From assembly GCA_944384155.1 (NCBI GenBank), contig CALWSG010000015.1:1-56881 (forward strand): a stretch of DNA of 56,881 nt. The letters run 5' to 3'. The position numbers were made by a program, and so were the translations under genes. Each line of letters begins with the position of its first letter. Positions within the stretch are counted from its first letter, which is position 1. The DNA comes from an uncultured Lachnospiraceae bacterium (GTDB lineage Bacteria > Bacillota > Clostridia > Lachnospirales > Lachnospiraceae). The notes beneath the pieces were generated by a model. It ran no database searches, was not told where the DNA came from, and saw only the letters and a program-made list of their open reading frames with translations. Positions 44,244 to 52,200 of the stretch are shown here, piece after piece.

Positions 44244-45560
44244 TTAGGTGGTGTATTGAACGGCCTTAAATGCTTCACCTAAGTCTTCTAAAATATCCTC
44301 TATATTTTCCGTACCTATAGATAATCTTATTGTATTTGGCTTAATTCCCTGCTCTACAAGCTCCTTTTCATTTAGCTGTGAATGTGTTGTTGACTGTGGG
44401 TGTATTACAAGTGATTTAAGGTCTGCCACATTGGCAAGAAGTGAGAACAGCTCCAGATTATCTATAAACTTCTTTGCCTTATCTGCATCTCCCTTTATCT
44501 CAAATGTAAATATGGAACCTCCTCCATTTGGAAAATACTTTTTGTAAAGTCTCTGCTGCTCTTCATTCTCTGATACCGAAGGGTGATTTACCTTTTCCAC
44601 CTGAGGATGATTTTTTAAGTACTGTACCACCTTAAGTGCATTTTCCGTATGTCTTTCAAGCCTTAATGATAAGGTTTCAAGTCCCTGCAAAAATAAAAAG
44701 GCATGAAACGGTGATAGTGAGGCTCCCGTATCCCTGAGAAGCACTGCCCGTATTTTAGTTACAAATGCCGCTGCCCCTGCCGCTTTTGTAAAGCTTACAC
44801 CGTGGTAGCTTGGATTAGGCTCTGTAAGCGAAGGAAATTTTCCACTTTTTTCCCAGTCAAACCTTCCGCTGTCCACAATCACTCCCCCTATTGCCGTTCC
44901 ATGTCCTCCTATGAATTTTGTTGCAGAATGTACCACAATATCTGCTCCGTACTCTATAGGTCTTACAAGATACGGTGATGCAAATGTATTGTCAATTACA
45001 AGAGGTATGCTGTGATTATGTGCAATATCTGCCAGCCTCTCTATATCTGCCACATCGGAATTTGGATTTCCAAGTGTCTCTATAAATAATGCCTTTGTAT
45101 TCTCCTTAATGGCATCCTCCACTTCATTATAATTAAAAGGATTTACAAATGTTGTGTTAATACCATACTCAGGCAGGGTATGTGCCAAAAGATTGTATGT
45201 TCCTCCATAAATATTTTTTGCCGCAACTATGTGGTCTCCTGAATGTGCAAGATTTTGAAATGTATATGATATTGCTGCTGCTCCCGATGCCACGGCAAGT
45301 GCTGCCACACCTCCCTCAAGTGCCGCTATTCTTTTTTCAAATATTTCCTGCGTAGGGTTTGTAAGCCTTCCGTATATGTTTCCCACATCACTTAAATTAA
45401 ACCTTGCCGCTGCATGGTCACAGTTTTTAAACACATATGATGAGGTCTGGTAAATAGGCACTGCCCTTGCATCTGTTGCAATATCAGGTTCCTCCTGACC
45501 AACATGAAGCTGTAATGTCTCAAATCTTAACTGTCTGTCCTTGTATATCCTTTTGCCCAT
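44244..45560 (-). CDS. metY: O-acetylhomoserine sulfhydrylase / Cys-Met metabolism PLP enzyme
   Basis: Uses sulfide and O-acetylhomoserine to make homocysteine. The 438-residue enzyme shows [33 protein letters not shown], the PLP-stacking [14 protein letters not shown], and the PLP lysine in [13 protein letters not shown]. The extra loop around [19 protein letters not shown] separates OAH sulfhydrylases from gamma-cystathionases. The frame opens earlier at 45623, but MGKRIYK at 45560 has AGAGG at eight bases. Upstream the leader has GATAGGAATTA, echoed in front of cysK. Confidence 0.92.
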   Translation of the reverse strand: MGKRIYKDRQLRFETLQLHVGQEEPDIATDARAVPIYQTSSYVFKNCDHAAARFNLSDVGNIYGRLTNPTQEIFEKRIAALEGGVAALAVASGAAAISYTFQNLAHSGDHIVAAKNIYGGTYNLLAHTLPEYGINTTFVNPFNYNEVEDAIKENTKALFIETLGNPNSDVADIERLADIAHNHSIPLVIDNTFASPYLVRPIEYGADIVVHSATKFIGGHGTAIGGVIVDSGRFDWEKSGKFPSLTEPNPSYHGVSFTKAAGAAAFVTKIRAVLLRDTGASLSPFHAFLFLQGLETLSLRLERHTENALKVVQYLKNHPQVEKVNHPSVSENEEQQRLYKKYFPNGGGSIFTFEIKGDADKAKKFIDNLELFSLLANVADLKSLVIHPQSTTHSQLNEKELVEQGIKPNTIRLSIGTENIEDILEDLGEAFKAVQYTT

Positions 45561-45653
45561 AATCTTTACCTCTTTTCTTTTTATTCTTTTAATTCCTATC
45601 GGTTTACAAGGATATATTATCACTAACCCTGCTTCCTGTCTAATATGAAAAAG

Positions 45654-45687
45654 AAACAGCCGGTTATAGTTTTTCCCTATAACCGGC
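45654..45687 (-). terminator. Intrinsic terminator of the MATE gene
   Basis: GCCGGTTATAG (minus sense, 45687-45677) pairs with CTATAACCGGC (45669-45659), an 11-bp perfect stem with a seven-base loop. It is followed by TGTTTCTTTTTC, a broken T-run. Confidence 0.8.
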
Positions 45688-45697
45688 TCTGATAATT

Positions 45698-47029
45698 TTA
45701 TATCTTTATTTTAGTCCATTTGTCATTTCTGAACCTAAATGTTGTAAGAGTAAATCTGCACACCTGGTCCATAAGAACGCCTATCCATATACCCATTATT
45801 CCAAGTCCCAGCCCATAGCACATAATATATGACGCCAACGGTCTTATAATGGTTACTGATATGGTAGATGTAAATGTGGTAAACAGTACATCTCCGGCAC
45901 CTCTGAGACAGCCCATATTGATAACCTGAATAATTTGAAACAGTACTATAAATATCATAAGCCTCATAATATCAATGCCTATATCTATAATATGCTGCTC
46001 CTCAAAGAACAGTCCGTAAATTGCTCCTCCAAGCAGCAGATAAACAACTGCAAATATAACCGACATAATATTTCCTATTCTAAGGCTAATCTTTCTGTAT
46101 AGCTTGGCATTTTCAGGCTCATTACGTCCAAGGCTCTGTCCAATCAGGGTAACTGTTGCCGATTGCATTCCATCACCGAAGGAGAATGCCAGACTCATTA
46201 TATTCATTGCCACCTGATGTGCCGCCAGTCCGTCGCTTCCCTGTTTTGCCGCCATTATCGCAACTGCCATAAAGCCTATTCTTAATAGTATCTGCTCTAT
46301 GAACACACTGTAGCTTATTTTAAATATTCCTATAAGGGAATCCTTTACCTTACGAAGTTCACAGCAGATAAGCTCCTTAAAGCCTAAAAATTCACTTTTG
46401 TAAAGGCTTCCGATACTCATAATGCAGGCAACTATTGTTCCTATAACTGTTGCAATGGCTGCACCCTTTATTCCCAGCTTTGGAAATCCTAAATTTCCGT
46501 TTATTAAAAGATAATTGAATACTATGTTAATACCGTTAGACACCAGATTCGTTCTCATGGCTATCCTTGTGTTTCCTGCACCACGCTGTGCGGCATTTAT
46601 AAGCATTGTAATAATGTTAAACATCATACCGCCCATAATAATTTTGAAATATCCTACGGCATAATCATGGGTGGCCTCCTCTGAACCGCTGAAACGCATA
46701 ATTCCATCTGCAAAGCCTACACAAATAATGCTGATTAATATACCCGCAACAACAGTAAGTATTAATGCAGAAAACAATATCTGATTTGCCTCTCTTTTCT
46801 TTCCCTGTCCCTTTCTTCTTGCCACAAGAGCCGACACTGCCACATTTGTTGCTATAAAAAACGCCAAGCCCAGAAACTTTGGCTGCGTGGTTAATCCCAC
46901 TGCCGCCACCGCATCTGAGCCTATGCTGCTGACCATAAGAGTGTCTATAAAGCCTGCTATTGATATTGATACTGATTCAAGTACAGCAGGCCACGCCATA
47001 TTTATTGTATTTTTAACATACTGATTCAT
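45698..47029 (-). CDS. MATE family efflux transporter
   Basis: A 443-residue, 12-helix multidrug and toxic-compound exporter. Family features: AWPAVLESVSISIAGFIDTLMVSSIGSDAVAAVGLTTQPKFL at the N-terminus, NAAQRGAGNTRIAMRTNLVSNGINIVFNYLLI in helix 5-6, and the second half GDGMQSATVTLIGQSLGRNEPENAKLYRK and NMGCLRGAGDVLFTTFTS. It uses the Na+ or H+ gradient. It lies between metY and cysK on the same strand but has its own promoter and terminator. Confidence 0.93.
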   Translation of the reverse strand: MNQYVKNTINMAWPAVLESVSISIAGFIDTLMVSSIGSDAVAAVGLTTQPKFLGLAFFIATNVAVSALVARRKGQGKKREANQILFSALILTVVAGILISIICVGFADGIMRFSGSEEATHDYAVGYFKIIMGGMMFNIITMLINAAQRGAGNTRIAMRTNLVSNGINIVFNYLLINGNLGFPKLGIKGAAIATVIGTIVACIMSIGSLYKSEFLGFKELICCELRKVKDSLIGIFKISYSVFIEQILLRIGFMAVAIMAAKQGSDGLAAHQVAMNIMSLAFSFGDGMQSATVTLIGQSLGRNEPENAKLYRKISLRIGNIMSVIFAVVYLLLGGAIYGLFFEEQHIIDIGIDIMRLMIFIVLFQIIQVINMGCLRGAGDVLFTTFTSTISVTIIRPLASYIMCYGLGLGIMGIWIGVLMDQVCRFTLTTFRFRNDKWTKIKI

Positions 47030-47090
47030 TGTATTATATGCTCCAATATATTTAATTTATCCTGTGATTTAATTGATAAGTAATAAGCAT

Positions 47091-47119
47091 ATTTTACATA
47101 ATTTTAATCTGTTATACAA
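47091..47119 (-). promoter_or_regulatory. Promoter of the MATE gene
   Basis: TTGTAT (47119-47114), 17 bases, TAAAAT (47096-47091) on the minus strand, between the cysK stop and the MATE start. Confidence 0.6.
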
Positions 47120-47137
47120 TGATATTTTTTATTACAT

Positions 47138-48070
47138 TTAATTAAACAGTGGAGTTGATAAATATCTGTCTCCCGAATCAGGCAATATTACCACTATATT
47201 CTTCCCCTTATTTTCAGGTCTTTTTGCGAGAATTTTTGCCGCCTTAAGCGCTGCTCCCGATGATATTCCCACCAATATTCCTTCGCTGTGTGCAAATAAT
47301 TTTCCCTCGGCAAATGCATCATCATTTTCTATTTTTATTACTTCATCATACACATTTGTGTCTAATGTATCAGGCACAAATCCTGCTCCTATTCCCTGAA
47401 GCTTGTGAGGTCCTGCCGGTCCCCCTGACAGCACAGGACTTGCCGCCGGCTCCACTGCCACAACCTTTATATTAGGATTTTTGCTCTTTAAATAGCTTCC
47501 GACACCTGTAATTGTGCCGCCTGTACCTACTCCTGCCACAAATATATCTATACTTCCCTCTGTCTGCTGCCATATTTCGGGACCTGTTGTATTTTTATGG
47601 GTCTCCGGATTTGCCTGATTTACAAACTGTCCCAATATAACTGCTCCCTCTATTGAGTTTTTAAGCTCCTCTGCCTTTTCTATTGCTCCCTTCATGCCCT
47701 TAGCTCCGTCAGTAAGCACAAGCTCTGCTCCGTATGCTTTAAGCATGGTTCGTCTCTCCTCACTCATGGTTTCAGGCAGAGTAAATATTGCCCTGTATCC
47801 CTTTGCGGCAGCCACTGCTGCAAGACCTATTCCTGTATTTCCGCTTGTGGGCTCTATAATAGTTGCCCCAGGCTTTAGTACTCCCTTTTTCTCCCCGTCT
47901 TCTATCATTCCAAGCGCTACTCTGTCCTTAACACTTCCTGCAGGATTTAAGTATTCAAGCTTTGCCAGTATAACTGCCTCCGTAACTTCTGACTTTTCCA
48001 TATAACGATTAAGCTTTAATATGGGTGTTCCTCCTATTAACTCTGATGCACTTTCTTTAATGTAACTCAT
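47138..48070 (-). CDS. cysK: Cysteine synthase A (O-acetylserine sulfhydrylase)
   Basis: Makes cysteine from O-acetylserine and sulfide. The 310-residue PLP enzyme shows the PLP lysine K48 in [17 protein letters not shown], the substrate loop [12 protein letters not shown], the glycine-rich phosphate cup [10 protein letters not shown], and the C-terminal [13 protein letters not shown] and [14 protein letters not shown]. It has a perfect -35 promoter upstream. GGAGG precedes the ATG. With metY, the YeiH gene and the C_GCAxxG_C_C gene it makes up a sulfur-assimilation neighbourhood. Confidence 0.96.
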   Translation of the reverse strand: MSYIKESASELIGGTPILKLNRYMEKSEVTEAVILAKLEYLNPAGSVKDRVALGMIEDGEKKGVLKPGATIIEPTSGNTGIGLAAVAAAKGYRAIFTLPETMSEERRTMLKAYGAELVLTDGAKGMKGAIEKAEELKNSIEGAVILGQFVNQANPETHKNTTGPEIWQQTEGSIDIFVAGVGTGGTITGVGSYLKSKNPNIKVVAVEPAASPVLSGGPAGPHKLQGIGAGFVPDTLDTNVYDEVIKIENDDAFAEGKLFAHSEGILVGISSGAALKAAKILAKRPENKGKNIVVILPDSGDRYLSTPLFN

Positions 48071-48120
48071 GCTATGCCTCCTAAAATTTTAATGCCTCTA
48101 AATAATTTCATGCTGCTTCT

Positions 48121-48145
48121 ATTTCATATAATTCCTCTATGAAAT
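48121..48145 (-). promoter_or_regulatory. Hairpin or operator in the cysK leader
   Basis: ATTTCATA and TATGAAAT (48145-48138 and 48128-48121 in minus sense) are perfect 8-bp arms around GAGGAATTA. The site lies about 12 bases downstream of the cysK -10, where a repressor or an RNA hairpin would act. The core resembles GATAGGAATTA in front of metY (45591-45601 region). Sulfur control is inference. Confidence 0.45.
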
Positions 48146-48156
48146 ATATGTTTTTG

Positions 48157-48185
48157 ATTATATTATTTATAAAACCTTTTGTCAA
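48157..48185 (-). promoter_or_regulatory. Promoter of cysK
   Basis: TTGACA (48185-48180), 17 bases, TATAAT (48162-48157) on the minus strand: both hexamers are exact consensus matches. Confidence 0.92.
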
Positions 48186-48270
48186 TATCTATTTTTTCCG
48201 GTTTATAATTATTATGTCACCTTTTTTCAATCTTATAATAAACAGGCATTTCCCTTAGCTCTTAACATAG

Positions 48271-48684
48271 CTAATTCTCCTCAAATAACACCTTTTCAGC
48301 GATACGTGAAGCCTCCCTTATACATTCCGTACATGGGAGCAAAACCTTTCCTGTCTCTATTCCCTTCAGTTCCTTACATACCACTGTAGTATTTTTCTCC
48401 TTAAATTCATTTAATATTTTCCTTGACAGCCTTAAGGTTTCTCCTTTGCTGTCAGGCTTCTCTGTGTTTCCACTGCTCCGTTTCATTCCTGCCAATATGC
48501 AGGCTGCCGTTACCGCTCCGCATGTTCCCTCCATATTTCCCATTCCTATACCTAATGCCTCTGTTGCCTTAAACATTGTTTTCTCGTCCCCATCTACCAA
48601 ATCACAATATGTACAGACAACTGCCTGTGCACAGTTATATCCATTCTTATATTTTTCAACGGCTTCATCTGCTCTTGTGTTCAT
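48271..48684 (-). CDS. C_GCAxxG_C_C family protein
   Basis: A 137-residue protein of the family named for its cysteine pattern: GYNCAQAVVCTYCDLVDGDEKTMFKATEALGIGMGNMEGTCGAVTAACILAGM, and a later CTECIREAS. These conserved cysteines suggest binding of a metal or redox cofactor, but no member has a firm function. Members are common in anaerobes, often next to sulfur or selenium genes, in keeping with cysK. It probably shares a promoter with the frameshifted remnant upstream. Confidence 0.9.
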   Translation of the reverse strand: MNTRADEAVEKYKNGYNCAQAVVCTYCDLVDGDEKTMFKATEALGIGMGNMEGTCGAVTAACILAGMKRSSGNTEKPDSKGETLRLSRKILNEFKEKNTTVVCKELKGIETGKVLLPCTECIREASRIAEKVLFEEN

Positions 48685-48718
48685 TTCACATTACCTCTTT
48701 TCCTTATATTTATAACTA

Positions 48719-48878
48719 TTATATCATTGTTATAAACATATATACAATGTCATATTCTTCATTTAATTTTTCTATGTCCTTTTTCAATCCTTCAAAAGAC
48801 TTTTGCACCTTCCAAACTATTAACCGGCTTATAAGATGAATTATGTATTCCTTTAAAGCATGTATATAAAATTTTCAT
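48719..48878 (-). pseudogene. Frameshifted remnant of a pyroglutamyl-peptidase-like gene
   Basis: From the ATG at 48878, with GGAGG well placed, the frame reads MKILYTCFKGIHNSSYKP then VNSLEGAKVF and stops. One base on, another frame continues as SFEGLKKDIEKLNEEYDIVYMF before a stop at 48719. Together these fit the start of small pyroglutamyl-peptidase-like proteins known in Lachnospiraceae (MKILYTxFKG...NSS..., then NSFEGLKKDI...YD), interrupted by a small deletion and then truncated. Family naming is from memory and tentative; the frameshifted continuity is visible in the sequence. Confidence 0.55.
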
Positions 48879-48922
48879 ACTCCCATTAATTCTCCTCCTT
48901 GAAAAAACCTTATTCGTACAAT

Positions 48923-48950
48923 TATTTATTATTGAGATGTGGTTTGTCAA
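48923..48950 (-). promoter_or_regulatory. Promoter before the remnant and the C_GCAxxG_C_C gene
   Basis: TTGACA (48950-48945), 16-base spacer, TAAATA (48928-48923) on the minus strand, followed 30 bases later by the ribosome binding site of the remnant. It survives although the first gene is broken. Confidence 0.6.
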
Positions 48951-49122
48951 GTGGGGTTTCTCTCAAAAAGCACTATTTAAAAAAAGACATACAATAATAT
49001 CGTAGTAACAACGATAGTTTATAATTGGCGGGTGTTCTTCATCAATATGCCCCCACAGGTATTTTAAAATATATAAAGTTCTGTTCTTATTAACCTTTTG
49101 CTTACCCTAAATCCGTAAAAAT
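48951..49122. other. Gap between the sulfur module and the surface-protein block
   Basis: No gene is seen. It is A+T-rich with a minor dyad TATCGT / ACGATA (48998-49003, 49011-49016). The change in composition between the sulfur module and the following surface-protein block falls here, so it may be a junction, but no attachment site, inverted repeat pair or tRNA end was found. Confidence 0.4.
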
Positions 49123-49175
49123 AAAGGCGATGAGGGATATCATATCATTGTGATATGATATCCCTCACTGCCTTT
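49123..49175 (-). terminator. Very long terminator hairpin of the surface-protein gene
   Basis: A perfect 17-bp stem TGAGGGATATCATATCA / TGATATGATATCCCTCA with a 3-base loop (49131-49167), extended past a 2-base mismatch by AAAGGC / GCCTTT. In the minus sense it is followed by ATTTTTACG. The stem is far longer than the other terminators here. Confidence 0.85.
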
Positions 49176-49203
49176 GCTATTCTGTGTACTTACAACTAAT
49201 TGC

Positions 49204-52200
49204 TCATGCCTTTTTGCTTCTGCGTTTGGTGAGCAGTATTGAAACTGCACCGCCGGAAATCAGAATCAGTATGATCCAGGGAACAATATGAAAATTATCA
49301 CCGGTTTCCGGAGTGTCCGCATCTTCATCCGCAGGAACAGTGTCATCGGTGGGCTCGACCGGCTTTTCAGCAATCGTGAATGTACCTACAGTCTCACCGT
49401 CCGTATAAAGCACCGTGATGGTATGTTCTTCTGCCGTCAGCATATTCAGGTAATCCAGTTTCAGCGTTATCACCATGCTGCCGCTGTCTGCCGTATAATT
49501 CTCTGTGCTTATGGCTATGCCATCAATCTCGATACCCATAAACTTTCCGTAAGCTCCATTGGCAGTGAAGGTAAGCCCATCGCTACTTCCTTTCGTCCAT
49601 GTGCTTCCGTTGCCCTCGATGATGCGATAATCGCCAAGCTGCATCAGCAGGGTTTCCAGCTTTTCTGATGCCTTATCCGATATGAGGGTCTTCTCATATT
49701 CGCTTAACGCATCGTACTGTTCCTTAGCGACCTTGATCTGCTCCTCCGCTTCAGTGTCAGCTGGGCTGACGCTCTCAGGCAGCACACCGATGGCTTCTTC
49801 CGCTTCCTCCACCCTTTGGATAACTTCAAGAGCTTCTTCAATCTGTTTCAGCGTTTCCTCAAACTGCTCTTTCTCATCCTCTGTGTAGTTGTATGCGTAA
49901 TCATTTAAAGCCTGCCCGATGTCCTCTTTGGCTGCTTCCAGATTTACTTTGTCCTCCGGCTTCACATTATTTGGCGTAACATCCTGCACATTTTGGATAT
50001 TCTCGGTATCGCCTGCTTCAGCCATTTCGCTGAGCTTATTCAGCAGGGTTTCCGCCGTATCTTTGACGGTTTCAAGGTTTTGCCGCTCTGTTTCGGTTAG
50101 ATGCTGACCATTCACTAAGGCATCAATACGGCAAATCAGCATTTCGATGGTCTCCTTATCCGACGATTTCACCGTCTCCTCATCGTAACCGTCTACACCA
50201 TTTGCCACAGCAGCGATTTCCTCGACTGTGGCAATAATCTGCTCCATCAAGTCTTCTGCCGTACTCTTGGCGTCTTCCAGATTTTCCCTCTCCGTTTCAG
50301 TCAAGTTATCGTTGTTCAGCAGCGTATCAATATGTTGGATAAGTGTCTCCATGTCGGCTTTATCCGACAATTTTATGCTGTCCGTATCGTAGCCGCCGAC
50401 GCTGCCCGTTACGTCACTGATTTCCTGCATTGTCATATCAATCTTCCCGAGCAGGTAATCGCAGTTATCTATGATACCCTTCAAAGCAGCCTGTTCTTCG
50501 TCGGTCGTGCTTTCGGTATCGACATTACCTGCGGCAGTTTTGACCAAAGTGATGGTTTCCTCATCGGCTGACGTCACATTTGCCGCTGTCAGGCCTTCCA
50601 TATCCTCCGCAAGGCTTGCAATGGTCTTCATCGTGACTGTCACAGTCGTACTGTTGCCCGCCTTGTCCATGGCTGTGATGGTATATGTCGTCTCCGTGTC
50701 GCCGGGCAACGTCAGTATACCGCTTTCGAGGGTTGCAGATTCTCCGTTGAGCGTGACCGAATCGAGATTTACGTCCGTTACCGTGACCTTCTGGGTGGTG
50801 TAGTAGGTCGAGCCGTTTACAATCCCGTCAATCACAGGTTTTGTCATGTCGAATGTTGCTCCGCTCGAGCCGAAAATCGTGGTGTTTCCCGCCTTGTCCG
50901 TAACCTTGACATAGTAAATAAATTTCTCAGCGTCCTCTGCTGTTTCGTGGATGACGCTATTATAATCGGTCCAACCGGTCAGCGATGTCAGACTATTCTC
51001 TGTAAGGATTTCCGCACTGCGATAATACTGGATGGACGCTACGCCGCTGAGATTATCCTTACCTGAGATGGCTATATCCACATCCTCGTTAAAGAACAAT
51101 CCGAATGTAATGACGTTAAGAAACTGACGGATGCTGCTTTCTTTTATCGTGATATCCCCGTCCGGCACAACGGTGTCCCGCTTTACGATGATGGAGACCG
51201 CATCGCTTTCCACGCCGCTCTCACTTATCGCCTTAAACTCATAGACCGTGCCGTCATGGTCCGTGTCGGTGCTTATTGCGACAGAGGAGATATATTCCTG
51301 CCAATCGCCGCCGTCCACTCTGTATTGATAGGTCGTGGTGCCAAGATTTGCCGTTTCATTTTCCGGCGTAAGCATAACGCTCTCGTGCGTCCATATGCCG
51401 GACGTATAAGTTTCCCCGCCGTGTGTCGCATCGATAGTCACAACCGGTTTTTGCGTATCGATGCGGTTATATTCAAGTGCCGTTTCTTCCGTCCTGCCCG
51501 CATTGTCGGTCACGCGGAATTTATAGGTTCCGTTTTCTGCCACAGTATATCCGCTTTTATAGGAATCGGTAATATCAACAAATTCGCCGCCATCTTTCTT
51601 TACTTCCACTTTTGCGACTCCGGAGGTGGAGTCTGATGCTGTGATTTTCACCGTATCTCTTTTCAGATAGTTGTTCGTATTGCCGGAAACGGTGATATCA
51701 GGAGCGTCTTTGTCGATTTTTATATTACCAACAGATACGGCATCGGTTATCTGTCCTTGCTCGTTTTTAAGGTATACCGAAACATTCTCTGTGCTTGCAC
51801 TGATAATCAAGCTGTCAGAATATTTGCCGTTCAAAGCACTCGAAACAGTATAGCCCTCGGGCGGCGTAATCGTAACATCGCTTGTGTACCAGCCGTTGTC
51901 ACCCTGTGTGCCGGAAAGGTCAAATGGGTCAGCCGGTGGGGACAGATATGTAATATCAAAATCCGCCGTGGCTCTGGCTTCGGTATAATTACCGTCTGCC
52001 GCCACCATCACGCGTACGGTGTACTTCCCGACTGCATATGGCTTATTGGAGGTATAGGTGTTGTCATCGGCACCACGCAATTTATACTCCACCGCCACAC
52101 TGCCGGTCGAGAGCTTATTGTATGTAACGTCAGACACGACCTTGCCGTCATATACCTTGGATATATCCGAAAGATTCATCACGCTGCCTGTAGCCTTCTG

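Noticed and set aside
45561..48270. SAM, T-box or other known riboswitch before metY or cysK
   Set aside because: I looked for the multi-helix cores and specifier/antiterminator sequences and saw none; only short hairpins are present.
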